In this document: positions 46,901 to 58,585 of the stretch, in pieces
Position numbering within the stretch: position 1 is the stretch's first letter
How the letters are laid out: the number at the start of each line of letters is the position of its first letter
Assembly (NCBI GenBank): GCA_034638255.1
Contig: JAWPGT010000096.1
Coordinates: 1-64,000, forward strand
Origin: Coprinus comatus
Lineage: Eukaryota; Basidiomycota; Agaricomycetes; Agaricales; Agaricaceae
DNA length: 64,000 nucleotides
Direction: 5' to 3'
Made by a program: the position numbers and the translations under genes
The notes under the pieces: model-generated
What the model was told of the DNA's origin: nothing
Seen by the model: the letters and a program-made list of their open reading frames with translations, nothing else
Database searches by the model: none

Positions 46901-47005
46901 ACCGTAAACCAAGCCTTGTCCTCTGCGGTACAAGATCTACAAAGTACTCCATCGACTCCATCGCTGTCTACACATTATCATGCCGAAGAGTTGACCGGTC
47001 CTTAG
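43980..47005 (+). CDS. DUF6535 multi-pass membrane protein, copy 4
   Basis: Close paralog of copy 3 with the same seven-exon layout: ATG exon at 43980 (MPRHRM), mini-exon (FEGIDL) near 44103-44120, then 44176-44301, 44356-45505, 45556-45906, 45960-46361 and 46410-47005, which join in phase to 874 residues. Domains as in copy 3: the N-terminal KRWEGLNRKAE region, four hydrophobic segments starting at AGLFSAIVTAFTIE, the QHQRHESLRKWG loop, a soluble helical region with EPVWALIDDFNVRLQE, and a Ser/Thr/Pro-rich tail. It has three extra codons (DHVL region, about 44930) and stops two codons earlier because CAG became TAG. Mini-exon base changes (CCT to CTG before the donor) could weaken splicing. 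Otherwise apparently functional; role unknown. Confidence 0.83.
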
Positions 47006-47700
47006 GCTTAGTGTTGAAACAGAATCTGTGTAACGAAATCACGGTATTGCAATCTGGTGATTTTCCGGAAATATTAGGGGGTGACACAAAATATTCTTCC
47101 TACTCTTGGTTGCAGGAAAGTTCGATGCTAGTATATGTGATTGTCTTTAACACTAAACGAATACATGTTTGAGTCCTCAAAGCGTCGAGAGGATATATTT
47201 GCCATTGGAAATTTAAGGACATAGGAGTCGTAAAAAGATTTGTTGATAATTAAGGTCGATATGTAAACGCTGAGGTGCATTGTACTAAATCGATAGAGAT
47301 GGTATTTACATACGTTCCATATCCTTATCGCATCCGGCATGAACTTCCCATCCTGGTTTCCTTGTTTCAAATCTCTTCACCCTACATCATTCACCGTACC
47401 CACACCCATACTCATACGCGCAAACACATTCATTAACGTCGTAAAAGTACATCTTGATACTATGAGATTGCACTCAAGAATTAGTACATATGAATAGCGG
47501 CATGATTTGTATCAAAGATACACAGTTGCGCTGTTTCCTGTTTCTTGTTACCATAGATCACTAGTGAGTGAAGTACGATGAGACGCCAATGTATTGAAAT
47601 TAAAGTTATGAGAAGAGTCGTGCCCGTGGCTTTCAGCGAAAGAGATATTGTGGAAGACCACCGCCAGGAATAGGAGTGAAAACTAAATTTAGATTAGGAT
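47006..47700. other. 3' flank of DUF6535 copy 4
   Basis: Parallels 30664-31330. No gene seen. Confidence 0.5.
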
Positions 47701-48830
47701 TCCAACCAACATGAAGAGGAACACTCCAAACTGGATTGTTGAATGTTCACTTGGAAATTTAAGGAAGATCCTGATGATGATGAAGTCGATGGTTTGTATC
47801 GTAATATTTGAACTTGGAACTCTTAATAACAAGGGTTATCAGGGGGTCGCTAGGTGTAGAAGTTGGTGGTATATGGCGAATGTTTGCGATACTCGATTCA
47901 CTCGACCAAAGAATGGGGGTATCGAAATGAGTTACTTCAAAAACGAGGTCAAAATAGGTATGCGTTTCAGGAAATGGAATATGTAAAAGAGGAAAAAGGA
48001 CAGAAGAAATGAAAGAAAAAAACGTAAAACTCACCTCGTTTTCAAGGGAACGTACAGACCAACTCCACTCCTCTGCCATAACATTATCGATCTCTACAGC
48101 TCCTGTACACACGTGAAAAGAGACAGCCAATGATCTCTGTGATTTATCATAGACAATGGAACAAAACCGAACATACAAAAGATGAACCCAAATCTCTTCA
48201 TCATCCGTTTTCTGTAATAGGATTGAGAACGTACGTAGCTTTTCACGAGTTTAGGAGGTTTCCGGGAGGCTCCTGTAGATGAAAAATGTTATTAAAGTAT
48301 GTGAAGATGTTTGATGGTGAACAAGGTAAGAAAGAACTCACAAGATAAATATTACTGGTCCTTTCGTTTACCATGATAACCTTGGTAATTCACTTGCTTG
48401 AAGGGTAGGTTCAGCATAAAACACGATCCTAGCTCTGATTGCAACAGGCATTCGGAGCGATGTGGTTGGCTGACAGTGATGGTGGCCTTTAGAATACCAC
48501 AGTTGAACGAGACCAGAAACAACTCACCATGTACTTGAATAGTTTCATAAAGTTTCCATCTATTCCTGCAGCTTCTATCTCATTTTCCCATTTCTATGGT
48601 GTGCGACGCCTCGACTCTAGTTAAACCTAACCACTGCTCCTGATAAGCAACATTAGTGTGGTGAGCAGCGCCATGAACAATGAGCTGGTGCTGATTTTAT
48701 TGGAGGTGATTGTGTTCGAGACACGTGTTGCTGAAGAGGGGATGATACTCTCTTCAGTGATGACTTGTATTATGTGCTCTTCTGTTCTAACTTCTCGGGC
48801 GGTAATCAAAGTTCCGCGTTTCTTCGACCT
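47701..48830 (-). pseudogene. Minus-strand spliced gene relic, copy c (best kept)
   Basis: Minus strand: a block at 48820-48640 (HQLIVHGAAHHTNVAYQEQ in one frame), a block near 48400 (MPVAIRARIV), SRKPPKLVKSY at about 48275-48235 with a GTACGT donor, then exon 48211-48035 after ATTACAG: 59 codons, KTDDEEIWVHLLYVRFCSI to WSVRSLENE, ending in a GTGAGT donor. A downstream block (PPTSTPSDPLITLV) lies near 47870. The splice borders and the equal 59-60 codon length in copies b and c argue for a once-real gene converging on the DUF6535 gene. Family unknown. Confidence 0.5.
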
Positions 48831-49536
48831 TAGTTCGTATGAGATGAACCTCTTGCATAACCTCTACTCCACGGGCCATTGTGATATGACCAGTCTCTAT
48901 AGAAAAACACACACAACTGAACGTGTGGATTTTGTTCAGCCAGCGTCAGATTGAGTAAATGTGGTATGAACTCACCCCGAAAAGTTGATGCAAGCGAAAG
49001 ATAATGCCAATGAATGAAAGAGAGTTTGGGAAGTGATGAAGGAGGCTGGCCCGGTCAACATGATTGGACCTGGTCAGTGCGGGGTCAGTGCGTTTCTGGA
49101 GTCCGTGATATTACGTCAATATACGTCATACAAGGATGACTTCTCTCCCTCAACCACCAACTGCTATGCTCTGCTTCACTCGATCAACACTGGTTATGTT
49201 ACTCCTAGGCTCTTAGTTACCCGGCTAGTAGAAAGGAATCACCAGACCTAGGTCGTTCAGAACATGTGGTCAACAACACTAGTTTATTCCTCTGGAGCGT
49301 GGTGCATTGTCTCCGCTGCGCAGTGACGATTGCTTTGTTTAGTTTTTTCTTCTTCTTAGGCTAAAAAATTTAGGTTGAGAGTCTGAGGTTCTCTCTTGGG
49401 TTCTAGTACTGGTCCGAAAGGATTTGGTATAATCAACCTCATTCCCCCCTCTCTTTCTCTCTGCAGCATCCATCACGTTCCTTGGCTCTTGCACGTTCAC
49501 ACAGTCCTATTGTCTTCACCTTCGCCTTCGTCATTC
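48831..49536. repeat. Connecting repeat (type B, short form) upstream of a Cys-motif copy
   Basis: Parallels 32351-33009; contains the 'ctctgcttcactcgatcaac' core at about 49168 and a pyrimidine-rich stretch at 49440-49465. No gene. Confidence 0.55.
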
Positions 49537-50930
49537 ATGGATCTGGCCTATCTCTTCTCTACTACAACTCCCACGAATCAATCTAAATCGGCCAATGGGG
49601 AGGATGTGATGTCACTACCACTTATTCATTCCCTTTCACCTTCACTTTCACCTGACCCTGATCCTGTTCCTCCATCAGTTACAGCTGACTCGAGTGTTCC
49701 TGAAGCCATGGATGACAACTCTGAAGCTGCAAGTAGTGACCAGTCAGTGTATCAACTTAACACTGACAACAGTGAGACTCGAAACCCAGTTTTAGTGTCG
49801 GATATTTGATATTTGGGCGGAGTTTTTTTACACAGTATAGTGTATGGATTCTATGTTTCGAAAGAGTTCTAAGGCATGGTTGAAGGGGTTGAATAAATGA
49901 GATCCGGAATAAGTAAGTGAAATTTCTGACACGCTCTTTTCCGACGTTGTCAGTGAATTTCGTTTCATTTGTTTAGATTTACGAGTCCCGTACGATCCAG
50001 AGTTCGATATGATCGTAAGCATATACAATATTAATTATGTGTCACAGCATGTCGTACTTATTCACGCACGAAAACTTTTTAGAAAACAGGTGATTATGGA
50101 GAAATTGTGGTTGGAGGAAAAGGAGTATAATTATCTCATGAAACTTGTTCTACCTAGAGGAAGTGGTATTTGCGATGGTCACGTTGGTACTAGTATTCAT
50201 GAGGATTCCGGGACAGGTTGCCGGGACTGAGACTAGAACTGGTGTAGATTGCGACTGCGGTCTACCCTTATTACTATGAAGGTGATAAACCCGGTTACGA
50301 AACATCCGACTTCGATTTTGATAAGGAAGAGACCCAAGAGCTGATAGAAAGGAATATGGGAATGTGAATGGTTGTGGAGACGACTCGGAAAAAAAGACAC
50401 CTTATTAGGCTCGTCGGCTTCACACTGACATCTCTCTCCTTCTGACACAGTCTCCGGATCTGGGCTTGATTTGGATTCTCATTCTGGTTTTCAAAAGCTG
50501 AATCGGAATCCGAAATGGAAGCTGAGTCGAAGGAAGATGAATTAGAACACGAGACCAAAATGATGATGAAACCCCCTCTGATAAAGAACGTCAAAAGATT
50601 GGGTTGGGTTGCATTGTATAGGTCAGAAGCGACTCGCTCCTCAAAGCTTTATACGTGCCGGTGACACATCAACGTCAAACATCAGGACTGTAGATTTCGT
50701 CACAGAATTCGATGTCCATGTCATTGGATCTTGCAGAGAATCCGAATGAAATCGTAGCTTTTAATGCAATACTCGAACTACTGCGACTTCATCTACTCAT
50801 GGTCATAGACCTCAACCGACTACTCAAGGAGCTCAGAAAGCATTAGCTTGGTACTCAGCAGGAATCATTCAAGACCGTCCCGGAAATATAAATGTTCAAC
50901 CAACTGGGAGCGCCGACAATAGCAAACTTG
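49537..50930 (+). pseudogene. Cys-motif family copy, paralog of 15241-16700 without the MITE
   Basis: Exon 1 starts MDLAYLFSTTTPTN and is open to NPVLVSDI, where a TGA follows at 49807; the FFxLY part is shifted. MFRKSSKAWLKGLNK is followed by TGA. The Cys exon at 49981 carries Cys to Tyr and Cys to Arg at the first pair, as in the copy at 15586. It gives the empty site (single TATG near 50095) for the 151-bp MITE. 50100-50230 has MEKLWLEEKEYNYLM and a PRGSG motif. Not functional. Confidence 0.65.
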
Positions 50931-52326
50931 AATGATACCCTACTTCATAACCTTCAATGTTGTTGGTAGATGTCATGCTGACTCTGGCAGAGAGAACGTC
51001 ATCAACGTAATTGGAATAATACCTAATACCTAGACTTTGTGTTAATATTCAGTATATTTTGTGAGATATTTAAAGAAGTAGAGATTTGACTTTAAATCAA
51101 AATCATGAGGTACAGTCGACGCTCTGACCATCGTTCTATTTTAGTCCATTATCCAGGGTGTTGACACATCACGTCATACCAAAACTCTCTCTCTTCCCAA
51201 CACTTTAGTCCTCTGCTTCACTTGATCTGCGCTGGCTGTCCTTTTCCGACTAGATTTGGCCTTCCTCTGGAATCAACACGTCTCTTGGCTACTAGTCTAC
51301 CGCGTCTCTTGGCACTTTTGCTTATTTTGGGCATTGAACACTCCCGTACTTGTAGTGGCTTCCAACCATAGGATGCACATTGGAAGCGTACTTGGATAGG
51401 TCGTGTATGTTATCATTTGGGCATCTGGATGACATGGTAGATGATGCATGCATGCATTATGGTTAGGAAGGACTAATATTACTGAGTCATGTCATTTATA
51501 CAGTACGTGTATCTACTCAATGCAACATCGGCATACCTTTTCAAGCTCTACGTCCGTATCCTGTCATACTGCGATGGTGATAAAACAAAGGCCAGCTACA
51601 ATGGTCGATGACTTTAATGAGAAATTCACAAGTGCTCCGTGCTCGGCATGTTGGATTTGTCTTGCTTCGCGTCATGCGTATTCTCTGCATGAAGTTCTAT
51701 CGATCCCTGACTCCACAAGACACTGACCGAAGGGTTTAATAGAGGAACACGCGGGGAACTTGTACGCCACAAGCCTATCTTTTGTATTCACCTATATTGA
51801 TAATGTACTAGAACTATATAAAGACATCCGTAGCATTAAAAATGTCATCGATACTGGAATAATTCATTATTTCAAGATCCCGAACATCATTCATCCAACA
51901 ATAACCCCGCTCAACATGTAACCCTGTTCTCCAAGCCTTAAGCCATCTCTTTCCATTGTCGCCACGAATATTTCGTTTCCTTTTTCCATTGTACAGAGGA
52001 GTCATAAGGAAGTCGAGTCAATGATCTTTCAGCGGGTATTTCTTGAATCCTATTGGAGTATGTTGTGCATGTATGCGCTGCTCATGCTACAGTTGCAGTT
52101 TCTTTGTTCTGTTTTTCTTCTTGGATTGCTTCAATGGTGCTTCTCCTTTGGTTTTGACTTCCAGGATTTCTCAGAGGTTCTAATGGAATGTTTAACGATC
52201 GATAGTACCTGTTAATGCCGAAAGGGCTTGGTATAATCCCCTGTGTTTTGGTTCTCAGTTTTTCTCTCTCTTTCTTGGGATATGGTAATGGGAGTGGAAG
52301 TGGGAATGGTCGTGGAGAACGAAATG
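50931..52326. repeat. Connecting repeat (type D), copy 3 of 3, cut at 52326
   Basis: Parallels 16701-18130. Homology ends after GAACGAAATGAGA at about 52326, where the paralog goes on with TCAGCACAAATA. The next 60 bp are unrelated, then the large transposon begins. No gene. Confidence 0.7.
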
Positions 52327-52387
52327 AGACCTGTTGAGAGAGAGTTTAGAACATTTTCGAGGAGGCATGATGGTGGTACAAGTTCGA

Positions 52388-53345
52388 CACTACGCCACGG
52401 TATGGGTAATGCATGTATTTTATCAAAATAATATCAATGATATATCAATGGTTGGATTTCGGTAAAGCCCGGAGATTACTGAATATATATTAAAAACAAA
52501 AAATGGGTAATTTGGTGGTATTACCAAAACTTTATCTTAATGTTATTGATATTTGGAAATTGATAATATTCCAATATTGTTTTTGGTAATAAATTAGTAT
52601 ATTAGAGGCAGCACTGTGATAATACTGAAATAGGGGTTTCAGTATTATTTTGATTATGCAAATACACCTGAGGAACCCACGTGCTCAGTCTTATTAGACG
52701 CGGGTGATGGGTTGGCACCCTGATCTTGTTAGAGTGAACTTTCGTTTTCCCGCACAACTCGAGATTTCTGGATAATTCAAAAAAAACTTTGGTGATTTTT
52801 TCCTTTCTCTGGGTATAAAATCCGGTATCTGGTAGTCTACCTGTCCTGCTCAATATTCCCATGGTCTCCCGGAAGTCATCGGAACCTGTTCCCTCTCACA
52901 TGACCTGCTCATCCCCTCACATGATGTCTGTATGACGTTGCCGATATCCCTCCCGACCCAGTCCCGACCTCACTCCCCAATATATCTCCTTTCTCGCGCC
53001 CTCCATCAATATCGCGCCCTCCGTGACACAGTAACCTAGCTTACCTCAGACAAGCTCCGATGAGTCAGCCGTAAACATCAACTTGTTGTTCCCTATCCCT
53101 GGCATCGTCTGTCAGATGTCTCCTTCAAATTTACATGACCACATAAATACTTCAATAAATTCATAGCAAATGTACTGTGCACGATCATCATTAGTTTTAT
53201 TATACATGTACCAGACGCATACACAGTAACTCTAAGCTATGGCCCCAGTATCCTACCCAACTCCTAACCCCTCTCATATTTCGGCACCCCCAGAACATAT
53301 TTTTGGCTCTCGGATAATCCGCCGCCTATTCAATTAACACAACAA
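52388..53345 (+). repeat. Left terminal inverted repeat of the KDZ element (about 955 bp)
   Basis: Reverse complement of 62575-63530. The inner part from about 52652 appears identical apart from one mismatch seen (GCCGCC against CACCGCC). The outer 270 bp differ at many places and by indels. It contains repeated GGTAAT or ATTACC motifs in the outer part. The open frame on the minus strand at 52602-52862 also occurs in the right repeat and is a consequence of the duplication; no evidence that it is expressed. Confidence 0.9.
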
Positions 53346-53529
53346 CACGGACACAGCACACACATAGTCCGACCCCTATCACTGGTTGAATCAATTTGTT
53401 CCAACAATTCTCCCACTGTTTGCTCCCCGTTCACACTCTTGCTATGTTGAACACCGACTCTGTGTACATAAAGATATATGTACACACAACCTGAACCAGG
53501 TAGTCCAAAGAGTTGGGGAGACACAATGT

Positions 53530-53600
53530 AACACCATGATCAAGCGATTGATCAATTGATCCGTGATCGAGGAGATAATTGATCGATCAATCTTGAATCA
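53530..53600. promoter_or_regulatory. Subterminal GATC-rich palindrome cluster, left
   Basis: A series of TTGATCAATTGATC and TTGATCGATCAA palindromes lies just inside the left TIR. A smaller set lies just inside the right TIR (62515-62560). Such subterminal clusters are typical transposase-binding candidates; this is inference. Confidence 0.4.
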
Positions 53601-53696
53601 TTTAATAATCATCTCAAAAACATTCTCAACGACAGTGTCTCATTACTATGTACTGTTATTCAAGTAGCAATATTTACAATACATGTATTCTGACTA

Positions 53697-56600
53697 CTAA
53701 AATGCAACTGCCATCATTGTATCGAATTTCTCTTGCAATTCATCATCCGTTGAATCACCATCATTGTCCTCATCATCTACATCACATACCTCTTCTGGAC
53801 GAACAGCATCTTCACTCTCAGCACATATATCCAATATGGGGACTTCGTGGTCTGTAGAAGTTAATTTTCAATGTAAATGAATGAGAGAAACAGTTGAATT
53901 TGAAACATACCTTCGTACAATACACCTTTGTGTAGAGTCGGATCAATGCTGATACCAGGTTCCAGGGTGCCACTGAAGCCCTTCAAAGACAACAGTTTTC
54001 CAAACCGCTTCATATGTAGATCTTGATACCTCAGCCATTCAAGACGATAGACCAGAACTTGATGTGCGAGTGGAGGGTTGGTCAAACGAATGTGTGTTTC
54101 ATGAGCTTCTAGGAATTGGGCCTCGTCATGAAGATGTGTGATAACTCGCCGAATTTCGATATTGAGTCAGACTAACTCCTCCCGAGCACGCTGTATTTTG
54201 AAGTATTTGTCCATCATTGCTCGGCCTATAGCAGTTGCCCATGGACGTTCACGAATGTCTTGGCGGGTATCGCGCAATAAGTCAAAATCTGATAGGAATG
54301 AATATTCGACTACTGTTTCCCAAGTCAAGGTTGGTTGGGGAGGGTTTAGACTTTTTGCGGCTGCATTGTACTTGTCCAGAGCTGTTCTGATAGCCTCTGA
54401 TCTTTTTTGAAGGGCTTTTGCGATGTATTTACGAAGTTTGTAACCTAAATCATATTGCTGAAGTTAATAGCAGTAATAGTAAGAAATAACTTGAATATAC
54501 AACACCAGTTTGCGACATGTTCATCCGTGTTAGTTCAAACATCCATTGAACAACCAGTCGTTCAAGGTTGTCCAGTGCGCATTGATAGGTCTGGTGTTTG
54601 GCCAACTTTTCTGCTTGATTCCATGCCTCCCCATCTTTAGTCCAACGTTCTTCGACACCCAGAGCTTCTTCAAGTGTCTGGATTGTATTGATGAGGTGAT
54701 TGATACGTTCTTGAGTCTGATATTGCTTGGAACCCAATGAAGTTCTTCCAGAATTACCTGGCACATAGGCAACAAAAGTATTCTTCAACTCGCTTAGTGA
54801 TTTTCTGAAAGAAAGACGAATTAGTAATCAAGATTCAAATATGATTAGTAATACAACCATTCATACTCCTCATCGCACAAAGCTTTTAATTTTTTATAAT
54901 ATGCAATTTCTAATGTTTCTTCAGATGGTTCTTTCGTTAAGCTGTTCAAATAGTGGCGCTCATCCTCCAGCCACTCGTGGAAGACTTCAAAACTCTGGAC
55001 CCCATTTGCAGCCATGAGAATGCGAAGTTCCCCTTCCCCTTCAATGATGTGTAATGCCTGCCTGTAATTTCTTACAAGAAATTCACCTGTGTGTATATTA
55101 TTAGTCCACAAAACACAACAGCAATGTATAAGTACAACTTAATTGTTGGGAAGTTTCCCGCTTGTCCATATGTTTCATAAATTCAACAATCTTTTGCTGA
55201 CGATGATATTTGCTGGCATATCGAAGGGAGGAAGCAAGAGCATTGGACTTCGAAAAAAACCTCTCACATCCTTCTAAATCTTCAAGACCCATTCCTACAA
55301 CGTATGTAGCGAGATTTGAGAGTTGACATAATCGGTTATGAGCATGACCATGGAAGGAGCCAACAAGGGAGGTCAACTCCAGCTCTTTTGCCCGTTGGCC
55401 AATTGAGCTTGAAGTGACTGTTTTGGAGAATCGACAACCAATGTCATACCCCACCCCCAAGTTTGACCCAAAGACATCCATGAGTACATTAACAACAGCA
55501 AGTGGGTACTTGCTCCTATGTTGTTGATTGAGATTTATAATGAATTATTGTCAAGTCCATCAGTGATCACCATGACCAAACCCATATTGAAGTATAAATC
55601 ACTCACTGTTCACCACTCTGTACCATATCCACCGCAACCAGGGTATATCCATGTCGACAAAGCGAGAGAAAGAAACCAGACTCATCAAACACCCCCCACA
55701 TCCTAGATATCCGTGCCGTGTTCATGTTGTTCCATCGGGGTGCACATGGACTATCATCCTCTGGTGGAATAGTTTCATTTGGCTCTTCACGCGCAAAAAA
55801 ATTTACTTCTTCTTTAGTTAGATAATAATCCCCTGAGGGCGTCCGGCTATCTGGTAGTTCATGGTGTACTATGGTTGGAGCCTGTCCTTGAACCTGAGGG
55901 ATCTCATGTGAATTGCGAATGACTCGCTTAAGCGAGTCATTTCCATCCATGGTTACAAGCATAGAAAATTTGAGAGGAGATTCACCTTCAACTTTATATG
56001 TACAAGCACTGCATGTATTCTTCAACCTCCACTTGTCCTGATCTCGCTTGAGGGCAACTGCCACATGGTTTTGAATGTTATCGCGTATTTGTAGGTAGAC
56101 GTCATAGGCAATACTGAATTGTTTTGTCAGTGGCTGTCGGTAAGGTAAACCATGCATGTCACAAAAACTTTTAACGAAGGCTTCAATGGAGAGATGTGGA
56201 CAACGCAGGTGGACAGCATGAAAGATTTCAATCAAGTGAATAGAGAATGCGTGTTGAGGGGCAAACGGAGCTGAGGGAAGCATACCGAGTTTGATAAACT
56301 CGCTTGCTATGCCAATTTCACTATCCTTGATTTTGGTTTCAATTTTGTGGGCAACTGAACAACAAAAGTCAGCATATATGGACAATAATATCCCTGGAAC
56401 GCACTTACAAAAAATGTCAACAACATAGGGAGAAAATCCCTGGGGAGACTTGGCAGTCTCAGGAGACTCCGACCTCGTATAAAACTTTGTTGCTGGAGCT
56501 CTCTCTGACCCAACTGATTGATACTCCCATAGCACAAAAGAGTTGGTCATTTCCTCCAATTGCACTGAGAAGCCATCAACAAGCCTTTGAGTACGATCAT

Positions 56601-57075
56601 GCCGAGTACGAAGGTCCCTTAAAATGATATGTGATTGACAGGATCAATTATATTAAAACAAAAACACGCACCTCTGCTTTGGTTTATTGTCGGAATCCTC
56701 CAATAGGATAGTCAGAAACTCCCTTCCTGCATGACTAGTTTCTAACTCAGTTCTTCCACTAAGTACGTCATCCAGAGGGCTGGGTGAAGGGCTTCGTGAA
56801 TAGCCACCAGCCGTATCAATGCCATGGAGGATGTCCTGTTCCTCAGATTGTATTGCATCTGATGTTGTCGAGTAAGCTGTTATTAACGAAGATGATTATT
56901 CAAACTTACCCAATTTTCTTTTGAGAGCATTTCCCAAACTTTCGCCAGCATCGTTTCGAAGTTGCTTGGCATTGTATACGACTAGTGCTGGCCATGAGTC
57001 ATTGTCAGCCGGGCTGACCACTTGTATCGCCTTTTTGGAACTCGACGCGTGGCCAAAATGACTTCTGAACGACAT
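53697..57075 (-). CDS. KDZ transposase, nine exons, one in-frame TGA
   Basis: DDE-type transposase of the Kyakuja/Dileera/Zisupton superfamily that would mobilise this element. Exons by GT-AG and phase: 57075-56910, 56876-56672, 56617-56409, 56354-55607, 55515-55139, 55086-54867, 54804-54506, 54444-53911 and 53851-53697, adding to 971 codons. Landmarks: CSAC and a first catalytic Asp in LVTMDGNDSLKRV (about residue 330); GVFDESGFFLSLCRHG; the SKYPLAVVNVLMDVFG segment; second Asp in GVGYDIGC (about 466); FHGHAHNRLCQL; catalytic Glu in MGLEDLEGCERFF (about 520); and an acidic C-terminus (DVDDEDNDGDSTDDE). Codon 834 is TGA (54169-54167) where CGA would be expected, so the last 137 residues would be lost. 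The 54-nt intron at 56408-56355 is in frame and open, so it may be retained. An additional upstream exon is possible (acceptor at about 57139). Confidence 0.85.
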
Positions 57076-57439
57076 GGGCCCAGGAAAAGAAGTGTTGTCA
57101 ATGATGTTGAATGGCGTTGAGGCATGACTCCAAGAACTAATTATAAATCAATGACTAATACAATGGCCTAACTTCGGCTCCAACTTTTCAGTGAAGTTCA
57201 GTTTCAAGTACTTCAAATAAATAAGACGATTGATAGCAGAAAACTGAACACATGCAAACACATATGAAACTGTAAAAGAACAAGTAGATACTGGTATGCC
57301 TTGAAATCACAGCATCAATTTATGTTGTCAACTCCCCATCATCCGATCAACAGTGATTGGCACACCTTCAATGGTCTTTAGGGAGTCTGCACTTGTCCTT
57401 TGTCCAGTGAGCTCTATTAAGGTGGCCATCCACCATTAT

Positions 57440-58290
57440 GCATGATATGTGAGCACAATAAAGTATGCCATTCGAAATAGTAGATGTCAAACATTGAGAA
57501 ACCTGGCATATGATTAGGCTCCAATGAATCAATATTTGATTCCATGGTGCTACCTCAAGTGGTTCACCCAAGCTAAAGTATAAATATCGATTTATATGTC
57601 CTATAAAATTTTAAATCCACACTTTATTTGATGTCAATGCAAGGAGGACATTGGAAGTAGCGGATGTTGAACTTTGAGAAACAGTGTATTCTTCGGCATG
57701 AGTATACGATGGAATGGTGCTACCTCAAGTGATTCACCCAAACCAAAGTACACATATCGATTTATATGGCCTATAAAAAGAGGAATCCACACTTTGTTTG
57801 ATATCAATGCGAGTAGGACATCAGAAGTAGTAGATGTCGAAGTTGGAGAATACATTGTTTCTCCAACATGGGTGTTCGATGGAATTGTGCTACATCGAGC
57901 GATTCACCTGAACTAAAGTACACATATCAACTTATATAACCTATAAAAAGAGAAATACGCAATTTATTTGATATCAATGCGAGTAGGACATTGGAAGTAG
58001 CAGATGTCGAAGTTGGAGAAACAATGTGTTCTCCAACATGGATGTTCGATGGAATCGTGCTACCTCAAGCAATTCACCCAAACCAAAGTATGTATATCAA
58101 TTTATATAGCCTATAAAAAGAGAAATATAAACTTTATTTGATGTCAATGCAAGTAGGACATCTGAAGTAGCAGATGTCAAACTTTGAGAAATAGTGTATT
58201 CTTGAATCTTCAACATGACTATACAATGTAATGGTACTACTTTGAGTGATTCACCCAAACCAATGTATTTGTATAGCTTATATAACATTA
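57440..58290. repeat. Tandem array, period 170 bp, about 5 copies
   Basis: The motif AGTAGGACAT (or AGGAGGACAT) recurs at about 57643, 57813, 57983 and 58153, exactly 170 bp apart; a diverged first unit lies near 57475. Each unit also carries ATTCACC(C/T)(A/G)A and a TATA-box-like CCTATAAAA(AG) (57599, 57769, 57939, 58109). It lies upstream of the transposase gene and downstream of the Pro-rich gene, so it may hold transposase binding sites or the transposase promoter. No coding frame is maintained through the units. Confidence 0.85.
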
Positions 58291-58585
58291 TCGCACTGGT
58301 CTTTGACCACATGTTCCTCAGCATTGGGGTTCTCATAAGGCGAACATTGAGACTTAGTAACTTGAAGATTATAATTAAGGTGTCATATATTATAGTGATG
58401 TCATACTGCAGATCAGGATCTTAAATTGATACGATCGATCATCCAGATTGAATATTGAATACCAACAGATCCCGCAATGTAAGATTTTTAACGGCCGAGA
58501 GTGTAGGCCGGCTGAGTTGAGAGAGACTGACAGCTAAGTCAACAGCACACAATTTATTGAATAGCTTATCTACGTGATCTAGATT

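Noticed and set aside
52602..52862. Open frame in the left TIR and its partner at 63057-63338 as a pair of genes
   Set aside because: They are the same sequence because the TIRs are inverted copies. No splice signals, no recognised domain and no start context.
57440..58290. CRISPR-like array
   Set aside because: The 170-bp units are whole-unit tandem repeats without spacer structure, and the organism is a eukaryote.
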